Assembly (NCBI GenBank): GCA_018666155.1
Contig: JABJAH010000013.1
Coordinates: 1 to 48,076 of the forward strand
Direction: 5' to 3'
Source of the DNA: Rhodospirillaceae bacterium
GTDB lineage: Bacteria; Pseudomonadota; Alphaproteobacteria; Rhodospirillales; Rhodospirillaceae
DNA: 48,076 nt
Positions within the stretch are counted from its first letter, which is position 1. Each line of letters starts with the position of its first letter. The position numbers and the translations under genes were made by a program. Positions 8,130 to 18,441 of the stretch are shown here, piece after piece. A model generated the notes under the pieces. That model was not told the origin of the DNA. It saw nothing but the letters and a program-made list of their open reading frames with translations, and searched no databases.

Positions 8130-9953
8130 ATGTCGCTTCGCAACATTGCGATCATTGCTCACGTTGACCACGGTAAAACCACACTGGTCGATGCCCTGTT
8201 CCGCCAGTCAGGAACTGTGCGTGAGAACCAGCGTGTTGAAGAGCGCGCCATGGATTCAGGTGAGCTTGAACGCGAACGCGGCATTACAATTTTGGCGAAG
8301 TGCACATCGGTAATGTGGCGTAACACCAAGATCAATATTGTCGACACACCAGGGCACGCCGATTTCGGTGGCGAGGTCGAACGTATTTTGTCCATGGTCG
8401 ACGGCGCCGTGCTTTTGGTTGATGCCGCAGAAGGCCCGCTTCCCCAAACCAAGTTCGTCGTGTCTAAAGCGTTAGAACTCGGTCTGCGCCCGATTGTGAT
8501 CATCAACAAAGTTGATCGCGGCGATGCGCGCCCTCAAGAGGTGCTCAACGAAGTCTTCGATATGTTTGATGCTTTAGGTGCCGACGAACACCAACTCGAT
8601 TTTCCAGTTCTGTACGCGGTCGGCCGTGATGGTTGGGCGGTTGAAGATCTCGAAGGGGATACCGGCGTCAACCTCAATCCCTTATTCGATCTCATCATCT
8701 CTCATGTGCCATCGCCCAAACATGATACGGAAGCGCCGTTTACCATGTTGGCGACGACCCTTGAAGCAGACCCATACCTCGGCCGTATTCTCACCGGGCG
8801 CATTGCCACCGGACGGGCGAAGGTCAATATGCCGATCAAGGCGCTTGATATTGATGGAAAAAAACTTGAAGACGGCCGCGCTACAAAGTTGCTCGCGTTT
8901 CGTGGACTAGAGCGAGTCCCGGTCGAAAGCGCCGACGCTGGCGACATTGTTGCGATTGCTGGTCTGTCAGAGGCGACGGTTGCTCACACTCTATGCGCCC
9001 CCGAAGTTATGGAGCCGATAAAATCCCGGCCTATCGATCCACCGACCTTGGCCATGACGTTCTCTGTGAATGACTCGCCTTTGGGCGGTCGCGAAGGGAA
9101 GAAGGTCACCAGCCGCCAGATTGGTGAGCGCCTGTTTAGTGAGGCCGAAGGTAATGTCGCGATCAAAGTCAGTCAGGCCGAGGGACGCGATGCGTTCGAA
9201 GTTGCCGGACGTGGTGAGCTGCAGCTTGGAGTGCTGATTGAGATTATGCGTCGCGAAGGCTTTGAGCTTTCCGTTTCACGTCCGCGGGTTTTGTATAAAA
9301 CCGGCGAAGACGGCAAACGCGAAGAGCCGATTGAAGACGTCGTCATTGATGTTGATGAAGAATTCTCAGGCGCAGTTGTTGAGGCGATGTCCGAGCGCAA
9401 GGCCGAAATGACCGGCCTTAAGCCATCTGGCGCGGGCAAGGTGCGCATTAGTTTTCTCGCTCCGTCTCGCGGACTGATCGGCTATCACGGCCAATTTCTC
9501 ACGGATACCCGTGGCACTGGGATTATGAACCGGATTTATCATGGCTATGCGCCGCACAAGGGGGCGATCGCAACACGCCGCGAAGGGGTGTTAATTTCGA
9601 ACTCGGCCGGCGAGTCCGTGGCCTATGCGCTGTTCAATTTATTGGACCGCGGCCCGCAGTTCATTCCATCGGGTGTCAAAGTTTATCGCGGCATGATTAT
9701 TGGTGAGCACACCCGGGACAATGATCTCGAAGTGAATCCGATCAAGGGCAAGCAACTCACCAACATTCGGGCCTCAGGCAAAGACGACGCCATAAAACTT
9801 TCACCGCCGCGCCTGATGTCCTTGGAGCAGGCCCTGGCCTATATCCAGGATGATGAGTTGGTTGAAGTGACGCCGTCCAGCCTTCGTCTTCGCAAGCGCT
9901 ACCTTGATCCTAACGACCGCAAGAAGATGGCCAGAAACGCTGACGCAGCGTAA
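8130..9953 (+). CDS. typA: Ribosome-associated GTPase TypA/BipA
   Basis: Translational GTPase that binds the ribosome and helps 50S assembly and growth under stress. The product is 607 residues from the ATG at 8130, the normal family length. G-motifs are all present: G1 AHVDHGKTT at 10-18, G2 in RGITILAK at 50-57, G3 DTPGHADFG at 72-80 and G4 NKVD at 126-129. The beta-barrel, EF-G-like domains and the TypA-specific C-terminus follow (for example RTREGVLIS-like and RKRYLDP blocks). The frame extends 34 codons upstream into the kinase gene; that extension lacks similarity. Confidence 0.97.
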   Translation: MSLRNIAIIAHVDHGKTTLVDALFRQSGTVRENQRVEERAMDSGELERERGITILAKCTSVMWRNTKINIVDTPGHADFGGEVERILSMVDGAVLLVDAAEGPLPQTKFVVSKALELGLRPIVIINKVDRGDARPQEVLNEVFDMFDALGADEHQLDFPVLYAVGRDGWAVEDLEGDTGVNLNPLFDLIISHVPSPKHDTEAPFTMLATTLEADPYLGRILTGRIATGRAKVNMPIKALDIDGKKLEDGRATKLLAFRGLERVPVESADAGDIVAIAGLSEATVAHTLCAPEVMEPIKSRPIDPPTLAMTFSVNDSPLGGREGKKVTSRQIGERLFSEAEGNVAIKVSQAEGRDAFEVAGRGELQLGVLIEIMRREGFELSVSRPRVLYKTGEDGKREEPIEDVVIDVDEEFSGAVVEAMSERKAEMTGLKPSGAGKVRISFLAPSRGLIGYHGQFLTDTRGTGIMNRIYHGYAPHKGAIATRREGVLISNSAGESVAYALFNLLDRGPQFIPSGVKVYRGMIIGEHTRDNDLEVNPIKGKQLTNIRASGKDDAIKLSPPRLMSLEQALAYIQDDELVEVTPSSLRLRKRYLDPNDRKKMARNADAA

Positions 9954-9962
9954 TCTGGGCGG

Positions 9963-11282
9963 ATGACAGGACAGCGCGCTAAAGATTGGATTGCTGCGAG
10001 CCGCGTTTATTTCCAGCGCCGCCTGATCATCATTTTTCTACTCGGGTTTGCTGCTGGACTTCCATTTTTATTGATGTTCGGCACGCTGACGGCTTGGTTG
10101 TCTCAAGCTGGAATCGACAAAACGTCGATTGGTTTATTTGTTCTAACCGGCACAGCCTTCACCTTGAAATTTTTGTGGGCACCATTAGTCGATAGGCTGC
10201 CTTTGCCAATCGTCACGCGCCTCTTTGGTCAACGCCGCAGCTGGCTGATTTTGGCCCAGGTCATTTGTATCTCCAGTTTGGTCGGGATCGCCTTGTCTGA
10301 CCCGACCGTGAATTTGGCGACAACTGTGTTGTGGACGGTAATCTTGGCGTTTGCCTCAGCGACACAAGACATTGTCATCGACGCCTATCGTATCGAAACC
10401 CTCAACGAAAATGAGCAAGGCGCTGGCGCGGCGGTCTATCAGCTCGGCTATCGTCTGGCTCTCATAGCCGCTGGCGCAGGCGCGCTCATCCTGGCCGATG
10501 CGGCCGGCTGGACAATCACATACATCACGATGGCTGCTTTAATGGCCGTAGGGTTGGTGACGACACTTTTCAGTCCCGAGCCTATGCATCCACCACAGCA
10601 AGACGACACCAGCGCCAGCCGCATTGTCCGATACACCCAGTGGATTAAAGAGTCGGTCGTTGCGCCTTTTGTAGAATTTTTTAGTCGCCCGGGTGCATTG
10701 GCCATTCTTTTATTTGTCGTGTTCTACAAATACGCAGACGGAATTTGGGCTGCGATGGCAAATCCCTTCTATTTGGAGCTCGGATTTACGCTCACCGAGA
10801 TCGGCGTTGTCTCAAAAACCTACGGCGTGGTGATGACCATCATCGGCAGCATTCTCGGTGGCGTGATGGTCTTGCGGATCGGCATACTTAAGTCGGTGTT
10901 GTTCGGCGTTATCAGTATGGCGCTCACCAATTTACTTTACGCAGCGCTAGCGCTCGCGGGACCATCCGTTCCGGTGCTGATGGCTGTGATCTCGATCGAA
11001 AACCTTGCCAATGGAATCGGCGGGACGGCATTTATCGCCTATCTATCGAGTCTGTGTAATCTCGCGTATACGGCGACTCAGTATGCCTTGTTGAGTTCGT
11101 TTATGAACGTCGCGCGTACGTTTCTGGCTGCTGGTGGTGGGTGGCTTGCAGACCAAGTCGACTGGTTTACATTTTTTATTCTCACCACCGTGGCCGGCAT
11201 CCCGGGTATTCTGCTGTTGCTCTATCTCATGAAACGGTTTCCGACCCATACCGAGACGGCACGACAGAACGACACCGTTTAA
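9963..11282 (+). CDS. ampG: AmpG-type muropeptide permease (MFS)
   Basis: A 439-residue, 12-helix major-facilitator transporter. Family-specific blocks are GFAAGLPFLL near 28-37, TLKFLWAPLVDR near 67-78, GQRRSWL and the long ASATQDIVIDAYRIE segment followed by EQGAGAAVYQLGYR. These mark the AmpG group that imports GlcNAc-anhydro-muropeptides from the periplasm for peptidoglycan recycling, sometimes linked to beta-lactamase induction. It starts 9 bp after typA. Its TAA stop overlaps the stop of the convergent DUF3891 gene by four bases (TTAA). Confidence 0.88.
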   Translation: MTGQRAKDWIAASRVYFQRRLIIIFLLGFAAGLPFLLMFGTLTAWLSQAGIDKTSIGLFVLTGTAFTLKFLWAPLVDRLPLPIVTRLFGQRRSWLILAQVICISSLVGIALSDPTVNLATTVLWTVILAFASATQDIVIDAYRIETLNENEQGAGAAVYQLGYRLALIAAGAGALILADAAGWTITYITMAALMAVGLVTTLFSPEPMHPPQQDDTSASRIVRYTQWIKESVVAPFVEFFSRPGALAILLFVVFYKYADGIWAAMANPFYLELGFTLTEIGVVSKTYGVVMTIIGSILGGVMVLRIGILKSVLFGVISMALTNLLYAALALAGPSVPVLMAVISIENLANGIGGTAFIAYLSSLCNLAYTATQYALLSSFMNVARTFLAAGGGWLADQVDWFTFFILTTVAGIPGILLLLYLMKRFPTHTETARQNDTV

Positions 11283-12067
11283 CCTGAAACCAGAGTCACC
11301 GTCTGCTGCGACACCGCTGCGGCGTCGAAAGCCGCTGGCCCATCAGCCTCGCCCTTAATCGGCTCCATCCAACGCCCCGCGAACGAAAACGCCGTACCGC
11401 TCGCTGCAAAAGGGAAGGGGTCTAAGGCATAAGAGTCGTCATCGCGTTCCGTAATTGTGACGGTGACATCCTTACCGCTTTTTGTCGGAACGTCCGGGAA
11501 GGTACCAGTGCCACGTGACCCGGCCGTCTTACTGTGAAAATACAGCGACAGCATGTCGAAGAATTGCAGCTGTTTGTAGGCCGTCCACACGACGTCTTCG
11601 CTAACATCAATCTTTTGTTTCAGCTGTTCTTGGCGAGCAAGCTCATCGGACAGAACACCTTCGGCGAAGATTTTTTTCTCGCCATCAAACCGCGCTAATA
11701 TTCCAGGAGGGGCGAGTCCGTAACGGCCGTTCAACAGCCCCGCTGTATGCATGCTGGAGATAAGTCCGGCCAAAGAGCTTTGCTGCGCATTGAAGTCGGT
11801 CGAGCCGCGCATTGTTTGCGAGGTAAATTCAAACGGAGTCTCGGCCAGGTGATAAGGCAAGCCGGTTGCAGGATTAATATGAACATCGGGATCGACCTTG
11901 CGCCAGCCGGCGTCATGGTTGGCGATGACGTAACGCACGGCGTCATTGTCGATGGGTGCAAATTCTGCGTTGCCAAACGTACCGGCAAGATGATCGGCAA
12001 AGGCCGTGTGCTGCTCCATGGTCATGACGAAGCGGCGTGATCCGGTAGGGCTATCTTGTACAATCAT
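11279..12067 (-). CDS. DUF3891 family protein
   Basis: A 262-residue soluble protein of unknown function. It matches the DUF3891 pattern: a short N-terminal strand with MIVQ, an early helix with EQHTAFADHLAGTFGN, the conserved ANHDAGW motif at about 49-55, and the FNAQQSSLAGLISSMHTAGL helix near 93-112. The conserved His/Asp residues suggest a metal-binding, HD-like alpha-helical enzyme, but this is inference. ATG start at 12067. It is divergent from mutS across 168 bp and convergent with ampG, sharing the TTAA stop sequence. Confidence 0.8.
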   Translation of the reverse strand: MIVQDSPTGSRRFVMTMEQHTAFADHLAGTFGNAEFAPIDNDAVRYVIANHDAGWRKVDPDVHINPATGLPYHLAETPFEFTSQTMRGSTDFNAQQSSLAGLISSMHTAGLLNGRYGLAPPGILARFDGEKKIFAEGVLSDELARQEQLKQKIDVSEDVVWTAYKQLQFFDMLSLYFHSKTAGSRGTGTFPDVPTKSGKDVTVTITERDDDSYALDPFPFAASGTAFSFAGRWMEPIKGEADGPAAFDAAAVSQQTVTLVSG

Positions 12068-12172
12068 CTTGAGACTTTAGCTCGCCTTGGCCGCCGCTGG
12101 TCGGGTCCGTACACAATACTGGTCTAGCAATGAGTCAGAGCCAAGGCCTAGAGGTGATTACCCCAACGATTG

Positions 12173-12189
12173 ATCGGTTTTAGACCGAT
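12173..12189. promoter_or_regulatory. Inverted repeat in the DUF3891-mutS divergent gap
   Basis: ATCGGT at 12173-12178 and ACCGAT at 12184-12189 form a perfect 6-bp inverted repeat with a 5-bp spacer, about 47 bp before the mutS start. It could be an operator or a 5'-leader hairpin; no factor can be named. Confidence 0.3.
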
Positions 12190-12235
12190 TCGGACCGTTT
12201 TCTGTATCCCGTGTCTGAGGTAGTCTGTCCCCACT

Positions 12236-15058
12236 GTGCCCGACGAAACTCACCCTTTCCCCGATCCTGGATCGACGAAGTCTGCTTCCAAAGCAGACGC
12301 GACACCGTCGGCCGCTAAAACGGGCGCAACACCGTCGCCCGCCAATGCGGGCGCTACACCAATGATGGTGCAGTATCTCTCGATCAAAGAGTCCTACCCG
12401 GAAGCCCTCCTGTTTTATCGCATGGGCGACTTCTATGAACTTTTCTTCGATGACGCCAAACAGGCGGCCGAAGCCCTCGACATTGCGTTGACCAAACGCG
12501 GGCAGCACGCGGGCGAAGATATCCCGATGTGTGGTGTCCCCGTTCATTCCCACGAAAACTACTTGTCCAAGCTCATTCGAAAGGGCTTCAAGGTAGCCGT
12601 CTGTGAACAGATGGAAAGCCCGGCAGAGGCTAAAAAACGCGGATCTAAGTCGGTCGTTAAACGCGATGTTGTTCGCCTGATCACGCCTGGAACCATCACC
12701 GAAGAGGGACTGCTCGATGCGCGGGCCCACAATGCCCTTGCCGCCGTTGCCATAGCAGGCGGTGATCTTGGTTTGGCTTGGGTCGATGTTTCAACCGGTG
12801 ATTTAGAACTTCAGCAGATCGGCGTTGATCGGCTTGGTGCGGCATTGGCCAGGGTTGATCCTGGAGAAATACTGGTCTCAGACCACCTTCGTGACGATGA
12901 AGGGATTGGCCCCTCGTTTGAAGACTGGGATGACCGTCTCACGCTCTTACCGTCGGTGCGGTTTGATTCTGATAACGCCCGCCGTCGCTTAGAAACCCTA
13001 TACGCCGTTAAGAGCCTCGACGCCTTTGGCACCTTTGGCCGCGCCGAGATCGCGGCAGCCGGTGCACTCGCGGACTACATCGACCTCACCCAGAAGGGGA
13101 AGATGCCTAGGCTCAAGGCGCCACGCCGGCTCAATGATGGTGCTGTCATGGAGATCGACGCGGCGACACGGCGTAATCTCGAATTAGCTCGCACCCTGAC
13201 AGGCGAGCGGCAGGGCAGTCTTCTCGGCGTTATTGATATGACCCGCACCGGTGCCGGCGCGCGCCTACTGACCTCCAGGCTTGCGGCCCCTCTCACCGAC
13301 CCCGCGGCGATCGCACTACGCCTCGATCAGGTTGAAGCATTGGTCGATTCACCGTCGGGCCGCCTGGCGATTCGCGATGTGCTGAAGACGACGCCGGATA
13401 TTGAACGGGCATTGAGTCGGATCACGCTAGATCGTGGCGGCCCGCGGGATTTGGCTGCGATCCGTGATGCCCTCATCAGGGCGCCAGACTTGAAAACCAT
13501 GGTTGGCGAGGTGGTTGCCGGGTCGACCAATAAAACGCGGCCCGATCCGTTTGCCGCGGTCACCAAGAAGCTTGGCGAGCACGGTGTTTTGGTGGATCGC
13601 CTTTCCCGCGCCTTGGATGACGATATGCCGATGCTTGCACGGGACGGCGGCTTCATCCGGGCAGGCTATGACGAGACGCTGGATGAGTTGCGCGGCCTTC
13701 GGGATAACAGCCGCAAAAATATTGCCGGATTGCAAACCCGGTATGTGGAAGAAACGGGCGTCTCAACGCTCAAAGTGCGCCACAACAATGTCTTGGGCTA
13801 CTATGTTGAGGTTTCGGCGCGCCATGGCGATGGCCTGATGTCGACTGGACGCACGGCAACCGGGGCTGAGGCAACCGTCGGGCAAACGGCATTTATTCAC
13901 CGTCAAACCATGGCTAATGCCATGCGGTTTTCAACGATTGAACTCGGCGATCTTGAGGATCGCATTCGCTCCGCAGCTGATAAAGCGCTCGCCCTAGAAC
14001 TAGAACTCTTCAAGACTCTTATTGAAGAAGTGATGAGCCGTGTAGAGGCCGTTGCCACAACGGCGGAGGCCTTGGCTGAGATCGATGTTGCCGCTGGCTT
14101 GGCCCAAGTCGCAGTGGAGCGTCGCTACACCCGGCCATCGGTGGACTCGAGTACTACTTTTACAATTGAAGATGGTCGTCATCCCGTTGTTGAAGCGGCT
14201 TTATCTCGCACCTCAGATGCCGCCTTCATTCCAAACGGCTGTGAACTTAATAGTTCGGGCGATGGCGCTGGTGGAAACTTGTGGCTTATCACTGGCCCCA
14301 ATATGGCCGGTAAGTCGACGTTCTTACGTCAAAACGCGTTGATCGCAATTCTGGTCCAGATGGGATCCTTTGTTCCGGCGGGCGCGGCCCGTATTGGTGT
14401 GGTTGACCGTTTGTTCTCCCGCGTCGGCGCGGCTGATGATCTGGCGCGCGGCCGCTCAACTTTCATGGTCGAGATGGTCGAAACAGCTGCCATTCTCAAT
14501 CAGGCGACCGAGCGCTCACTGGTTATTCTCGATGAGATCGGCCGCGGCACCGCAACCTTCGACGGACTGTCTATCGCCTGGGCGACTTTGGAGTACCTCC
14601 ATGACGGCAACCAATGCCGCGCCTTGTTTGCGACCCACTACCACGAGCTAACCGCCCTCACTTCAAAACTTGATCATCTCGCACCCCACCATATGAAGGT
14701 GCGTGATTGGCAAGGTGACATCGTGTTCTTGCACGAAGTTGCACCCGGAACGGCAGACCGGTCCTATGGCATTCACGTGGCTAAGTTGGCGGGATTACCG
14801 TCGCCAGTAATCGCCCGCGCCACGCAGGTGCTGGAGCAACTCGAAAGTGGCGAAGCCGCTGGCAACGCTGGCCGTTTGGCGGAAGATTTACCGCTGTTCG
14901 CTATGACAGCGCCGACACCGTCGCCGGTTATCGGCCCATCCGGTCCGTCAGCGGCTGAATCGGCTCTGGCGGAGTTGGCGCCCGACGAAATGACCCCAAA
15001 GGAGGCATTAAACGCGATGTATCGTTTGCGGGCGCTCCTGGCAGAGAGCGACTCCTGA
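12236..15058 (+). CDS. mutS: DNA mismatch repair protein MutS
   Basis: Recognises mismatches and small loops and starts mismatch repair. From the GTG at 12236 it is 940 residues. The mismatch-reading Phe-x-Glu lies in GDFYELF (Phe66, Glu68). The ABC-type ATPase has Walker A GPNMAGKS at 687-694, Walker B/D-loop [13 protein letters not shown] (Asp766, Glu767) and FATHYHEL. The first 42 residues form an Ala/Thr/Pro-rich extension made of three imperfect copies of an about 9-residue unit ending in ATP, before the usual MMVQYL start of the family. An ATG at 12362 inside MMVQYL is the alternative start; the GTG is kept because the repeat stays in frame without stops, but this is not decisive. Confidence 0.96.
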   Translation: MPDETHPFPDPGSTKSASKADATPSAAKTGATPSPANAGATPMMVQYLSIKESYPEALLFYRMGDFYELFFDDAKQAAEALDIALTKRGQHAGEDIPMCGVPVHSHENYLSKLIRKGFKVAVCEQMESPAEAKKRGSKSVVKRDVVRLITPGTITEEGLLDARAHNALAAVAIAGGDLGLAWVDVSTGDLELQQIGVDRLGAALARVDPGEILVSDHLRDDEGIGPSFEDWDDRLTLLPSVRFDSDNARRRLETLYAVKSLDAFGTFGRAEIAAAGALADYIDLTQKGKMPRLKAPRRLNDGAVMEIDAATRRNLELARTLTGERQGSLLGVIDMTRTGAGARLLTSRLAAPLTDPAAIALRLDQVEALVDSPSGRLAIRDVLKTTPDIERALSRITLDRGGPRDLAAIRDALIRAPDLKTMVGEVVAGSTNKTRPDPFAAVTKKLGEHGVLVDRLSRALDDDMPMLARDGGFIRAGYDETLDELRGLRDNSRKNIAGLQTRYVEETGVSTLKVRHNNVLGYYVEVSARHGDGLMSTGRTATGAEATVGQTAFIHRQTMANAMRFSTIELGDLEDRIRSAADKALALELELFKTLIEEVMSRVEAVATTAEALAEIDVAAGLAQVAVERRYTRPSVDSSTTFTIEDGRHPVVEAALSRTSDAAFIPNGCELNSSGDGAGGNLWLITGPNMAGKSTFLRQNALIAILVQMGSFVPAGAARIGVVDRLFSRVGAADDLARGRSTFMVEMVETAAILNQATERSLVILDEIGRGTATFDGLSIAWATLEYLHDGNQCRALFATHYHELTALTSKLDHLAPHHMKVRDWQGDIVFLHEVAPGTADRSYGIHVAKLAGLPSPVIARATQVLEQLESGEAAGNAGRLAEDLPLFAMTAPTPSPVIGPSGPSAAESALAELAPDEMTPKEALNAMYRLRALLAESDS

Positions 15059-15126
15059 CCCCATATCAATGCTATAGTGTGGGCATCGTAAATTGCCGAT
15101 TTCACCCCTGAGTCAGGAGGCCCGGC

Positions 15127-15513
15127 ATGGCCTTTTCGTTTAACGAAGACAAACCGACCTCTCCAGCCATTGCCCGTATTCTCAATTTTATGGGCTGGAT
15201 GAGCATCATCGGATGCGCCTGTGGCGTCATGCTGGCGTTCTCGGGTTACCCCTGGGTCAACGATGTCTACGCCATGGCCGGATCTGGAGCTGCGATCATT
15301 CTCGGTATTTTGTTCATTGGCCAAGCCAAGACGTTAGAGGCACTTACAATTCTCAACGCGAGGATGAAGTCGCGGTTTGCGTTAGAGGGCCTCACGGGGT
15401 CTTCCGCCCTTGGAGAAGCGACGAACAGCCCGCCAATTATTCCACAACGCCAAGAACGGGTGGTCAAAATCTCCGCGGAAGATGCAAGGCGTTCTGGGGT
15501 TACGCCACGATAA
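15127..15513 (+). CDS. Small membrane protein of unknown function
   Basis: A 128-residue protein with two predicted membrane helices, about 18-38 and 47-67, and a soluble basic C-terminal tail of about 60 residues. A strong AGGAGG at 15115-15120 lies 6 bp before the ATG, so it is very likely translated. A TATAGT hexamer at 15073-15078 could be a -10 element, but no matching -35 is seen. I do not recognise the family. Its place between mutS and glnD on the same strand suggests a shared transcript. Confidence 0.75.
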   Translation: MAFSFNEDKPTSPAIARILNFMGWMSIIGCACGVMLAFSGYPWVNDVYAMAGSGAAIILGILFIGQAKTLEALTILNARMKSRFALEGLTGSSALGEATNSPPIIPQRQERVVKISAEDARRSGVTPR

Positions 15514-15583
15514 ATATTCGAGCCCTTTCGGCTGTGTTGATGCTTGCGACCAATCATTCGTCCCTATTTCAGAAAGCACGTCA

Positions 15584-18370
15584 GTGACCAAAGTCCGTTC
15601 CCCTCGCAGCTTGATTAGCCGTCGCGCGGTGGACGAAAAACTGGACGCCCGACTATCGGGTGACATCGCTGAGTCAGCTGTCCGCCCCATTCTCATGGAA
15701 GAACTATCACTCGCTTTGACTGCCGGGCGTGATGAAGCGAGACGTCGTCTCGAGAGTGGAGAAAGCACCGGGTCAGACACGGTTGTCGAACTGTCCTACC
15801 TCACAGATCAAATCCTTCGCGTTCTATTCGATTTCGCTGTTGCGCGTGTTTTTAAGCGTGGCGTCCCAACCATGGGGGAGAAGCTGAGTCTTATGGCTGT
15901 CGGCGGGTACGGCCGTGGCGAGTTGGCGCCAGGGTCCGATCTCGATCTCTTGTTTTTGTTGCCGTACAAGAAAACGCCCTTCACCGAAAATTTAGTGGAG
16001 TACATGCTCTATGTGTTGTGGGACCTCGGTTTTAAAGTTGGTCACGCTGTTCGCACAGTCGGTGAGAACTTAAAACAAGCTCAGGCGGACATGACTATCC
16101 GTACCGCCTTACTCGAGTCTCGCTGGCTATGGGGGGATCAAGATCTCGCTCATGATCTACAAACTCAATTCCGCGCCGAGGTGGTTGAAGGAACGGGCAT
16201 GGCTTTCGTCGAAGCCAAATTGTCGGAGCGGGACGCCCGTCACGAACGGCTCGGCGACAGCCGATATGTGTTGGAACCAAACGTCAAAGAAGACAAGGGC
16301 GGCTTGAGAGATCTCCATACCCTGTATTGGATTGCCAGATATCTCTATGGCGTATCAAACATTCAAGGCTTGGTTGACCGTGACTTAATCCATGACGACG
16401 CGGCGCTGCGATTCCGCAAGGCCTATGACTTTCTTTGGACCGTTCGGTGTCATCTTCACTATCTAACGGGTCGTGCCGATAACCGTCTGACGTTTGATCT
16501 GCAACAGCAGCTTGCAGAACGCATGGGCTATACGGACCATACGGGCGGCAGTGCTGTCGAACGATTCATGAAGCACTATTTTTTAATAGCAAAAGACGTT
16601 GGTGGCTTAACCCGAATATTTGTGGCCGTGCTTGAAGAAAAAGAGCGCCGCAAACCGCTATTGCGTTTACCTGCTGCGCTGCGCCGTAAGACCTTAGAGG
16701 GCTTCAATGTCGAAGGTAGCCGAATCACAGTTCAGAATGACGACGCCTTCAGCAAAGATCCAATTAAGCTGATTCGCATTTTTCATGTTGCCCAAGAGAA
16801 CGGGCTCGATTTTCATCCACGCGCTCTTGAGCTGATCACCCGTAGTCTGCACCTGGTGTCTGATATTCGCGAGGACGCAGAAGCCAATCGTCTTTTTGTC
16901 AACGTCATGACGTTCAAAGGCGGTCCTGAAAGAATTCTGCGGTTGATGAACGAGTCAGGTGTCTTTGGTCGATTTGTGCCTGACTTTGGTCGTGTTGTCG
17001 CTCAGATGCAATTCGACATGTACCATGTCTACACCACAGACGAGCACACCATCCGAGCCATTGGAATTCTGCACCGCATCGAGAACAGTGCACTCGAGGA
17101 TGAGTTGCCGATCGCATCAGAAGTCGTTGGCAAAGTGCAGTCGCGTCGTGCGCTGTATGTGGCCGTTCTTCTACATGATATTGCCAAAGGCCGGGGTGGA
17201 GATCATTCCGAATTGGGTGCGCAGATCGCGCTTTCTTTGTGCCCACGATTTGGTTTGACGGAGGAAGAAACGGAAACCGTCAGTTGGCTGGTGCAGAAAC
17301 ACTTGTTGATGAGCAACACCGCATTCAAGCGGGATCTTGATGATCCGAAAACCATTGTCGACTTCTGCGAAGCGGTGCAGTCGCCGGAACGTTTAAAGCT
17401 CTTGCTCGTTTTAACCTGTGCCGATATTCGAGCCGTCGGACCAAAGGTCTGGAACGACTGGAAGGCAACGCTCCTTCGGGAACTTTATATTCGCGCTGAT
17501 GAACGGATGTCTGGCGGCCACTCGACAGTAACCTTGGACGCTCGGATCAATCGCGCTCGCGCGGCGCTCGCTGATCGCCTATCTGATTGGCCAGCGGCTG
17601 ACCGTGAGGAATTTGTTTCATCGGGTTTCCCTGCGTATTGGGTAACTTACGATGCAGACACGCACGAACGCCACGCTCGGTTCATTCGAGCGGCGGAGCA
17701 CGGTCATCAAGATATCGCAGTCGCCTTCAACATTGATAAGGCCCGCGCAGTCACTGAAATGATAATCTATACCCCCGATCATCCGGGTTTATTCGCGAAA
17801 ATTGCAGGGGCCCTCGCGTTGTCCAATGTTTCTATCGTTGATGCCAAAATCGTAACCCTGTCCAACGGCATGGCATTAGATACGTTCACGGTTCAAGATT
17901 TTAACGGTACGGCCATTACGACAGAGACAAAGCTTAATCGAATTAAATCCCGCGTCGTTGCGGTATTAGAAGGGCGATTGCGTCTCGATCGAGAGCTTGA
18001 AAGTGCAGAAGACCGCCTGCCAAGTCTAAGCCATGCTCTTGAAACGCCGCCCCGCGTTATCATCGATAACACGGCCTCAAAAGTGTACAGCGTTATCGAG
18101 ATCAATGGCCATGATCGACCCGGCTTTTTATTCGACATAACCAAAATGATTTCTGAGTTGGCCTTGCAGATTGGATCGGCCCACATCTCGACTTACGGAG
18201 AGCGTGTGGTTGACGTTTTTTACGTCAAAGATGTTTTCGGCATGAAGGTGGCAAACGAAAATAAAATTCGACAGGTCCGCGAGGCGCTTGGCACAGCGAT
18301 CGGTGTGCCGGACGAGTTTTCAGTTCGAGCTGCTAAACCTACAGCCGTGCAGTCGACAGCCGCTGAATAG
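15584..18370 (+). CDS. glnD: Bifunctional uridylyltransferase/uridylyl-removing enzyme GlnD
   Basis: Nitrogen sensor that uridylylates PII proteins when glutamine is low and removes UMP when it is high. From the GTG at 15584 it is 928 residues, normal for alphaproteobacteria. Domain order: nucleotidyltransferase with GGYGRGELAPGSDLDLL (Asp119 and Asp121), the GlnD helical linker, an HD phosphohydrolase with HDIAKGRGGDHS (His531-Asp532), then two ACT glutamine-binding domains beginning near 725 (IYTPDHPGLF) and 835 (INGHDRPGFLF). The open frame extends back to 15410, but that part overlaps the previous gene. No strong ribosome-binding site precedes the GTG, so the start is moderately sure. Confidence 0.95.
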   Translation: MTKVRSPRSLISRRAVDEKLDARLSGDIAESAVRPILMEELSLALTAGRDEARRRLESGESTGSDTVVELSYLTDQILRVLFDFAVARVFKRGVPTMGEKLSLMAVGGYGRGELAPGSDLDLLFLLPYKKTPFTENLVEYMLYVLWDLGFKVGHAVRTVGENLKQAQADMTIRTALLESRWLWGDQDLAHDLQTQFRAEVVEGTGMAFVEAKLSERDARHERLGDSRYVLEPNVKEDKGGLRDLHTLYWIARYLYGVSNIQGLVDRDLIHDDAALRFRKAYDFLWTVRCHLHYLTGRADNRLTFDLQQQLAERMGYTDHTGGSAVERFMKHYFLIAKDVGGLTRIFVAVLEEKERRKPLLRLPAALRRKTLEGFNVEGSRITVQNDDAFSKDPIKLIRIFHVAQENGLDFHPRALELITRSLHLVSDIREDAEANRLFVNVMTFKGGPERILRLMNESGVFGRFVPDFGRVVAQMQFDMYHVYTTDEHTIRAIGILHRIENSALEDELPIASEVVGKVQSRRALYVAVLLHDIAKGRGGDHSELGAQIALSLCPRFGLTEEETETVSWLVQKHLLMSNTAFKRDLDDPKTIVDFCEAVQSPERLKLLLVLTCADIRAVGPKVWNDWKATLLRELYIRADERMSGGHSTVTLDARINRARAALADRLSDWPAADREEFVSSGFPAYWVTYDADTHERHARFIRAAEHGHQDIAVAFNIDKARAVTEMIIYTPDHPGLFAKIAGALALSNVSIVDAKIVTLSNGMALDTFTVQDFNGTAITTETKLNRIKSRVVAVLEGRLRLDRELESAEDRLPSLSHALETPPRVIIDNTASKVYSVIEINGHDRPGFLFDITKMISELALQIGSAHISTYGERVVDVFYVKDVFGMKVANENKIRQVREALGTAIGVPDEFSVRAAKPTAVQSTAAE

Positions 18371-18441
18371 CTGCTGGTCTTTTTCATGCCACGCTTGGGC
18401 CACATCTATGCCCGGAAGCCGTGGTGATATAAACCTCTCAT

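Noticed and set aside
12158..12730. 190-codon open frame opposite the mutS start
   Set aside because: Antisense to the well-supported MutS N-terminus and without recognisable motifs or ribosome-binding site.
15410..15583. Upstream extension of the glnD reading frame
   Set aside because: It overlaps the end of the small membrane-protein gene, starts without a ribosome-binding site and lacks GlnD similarity.
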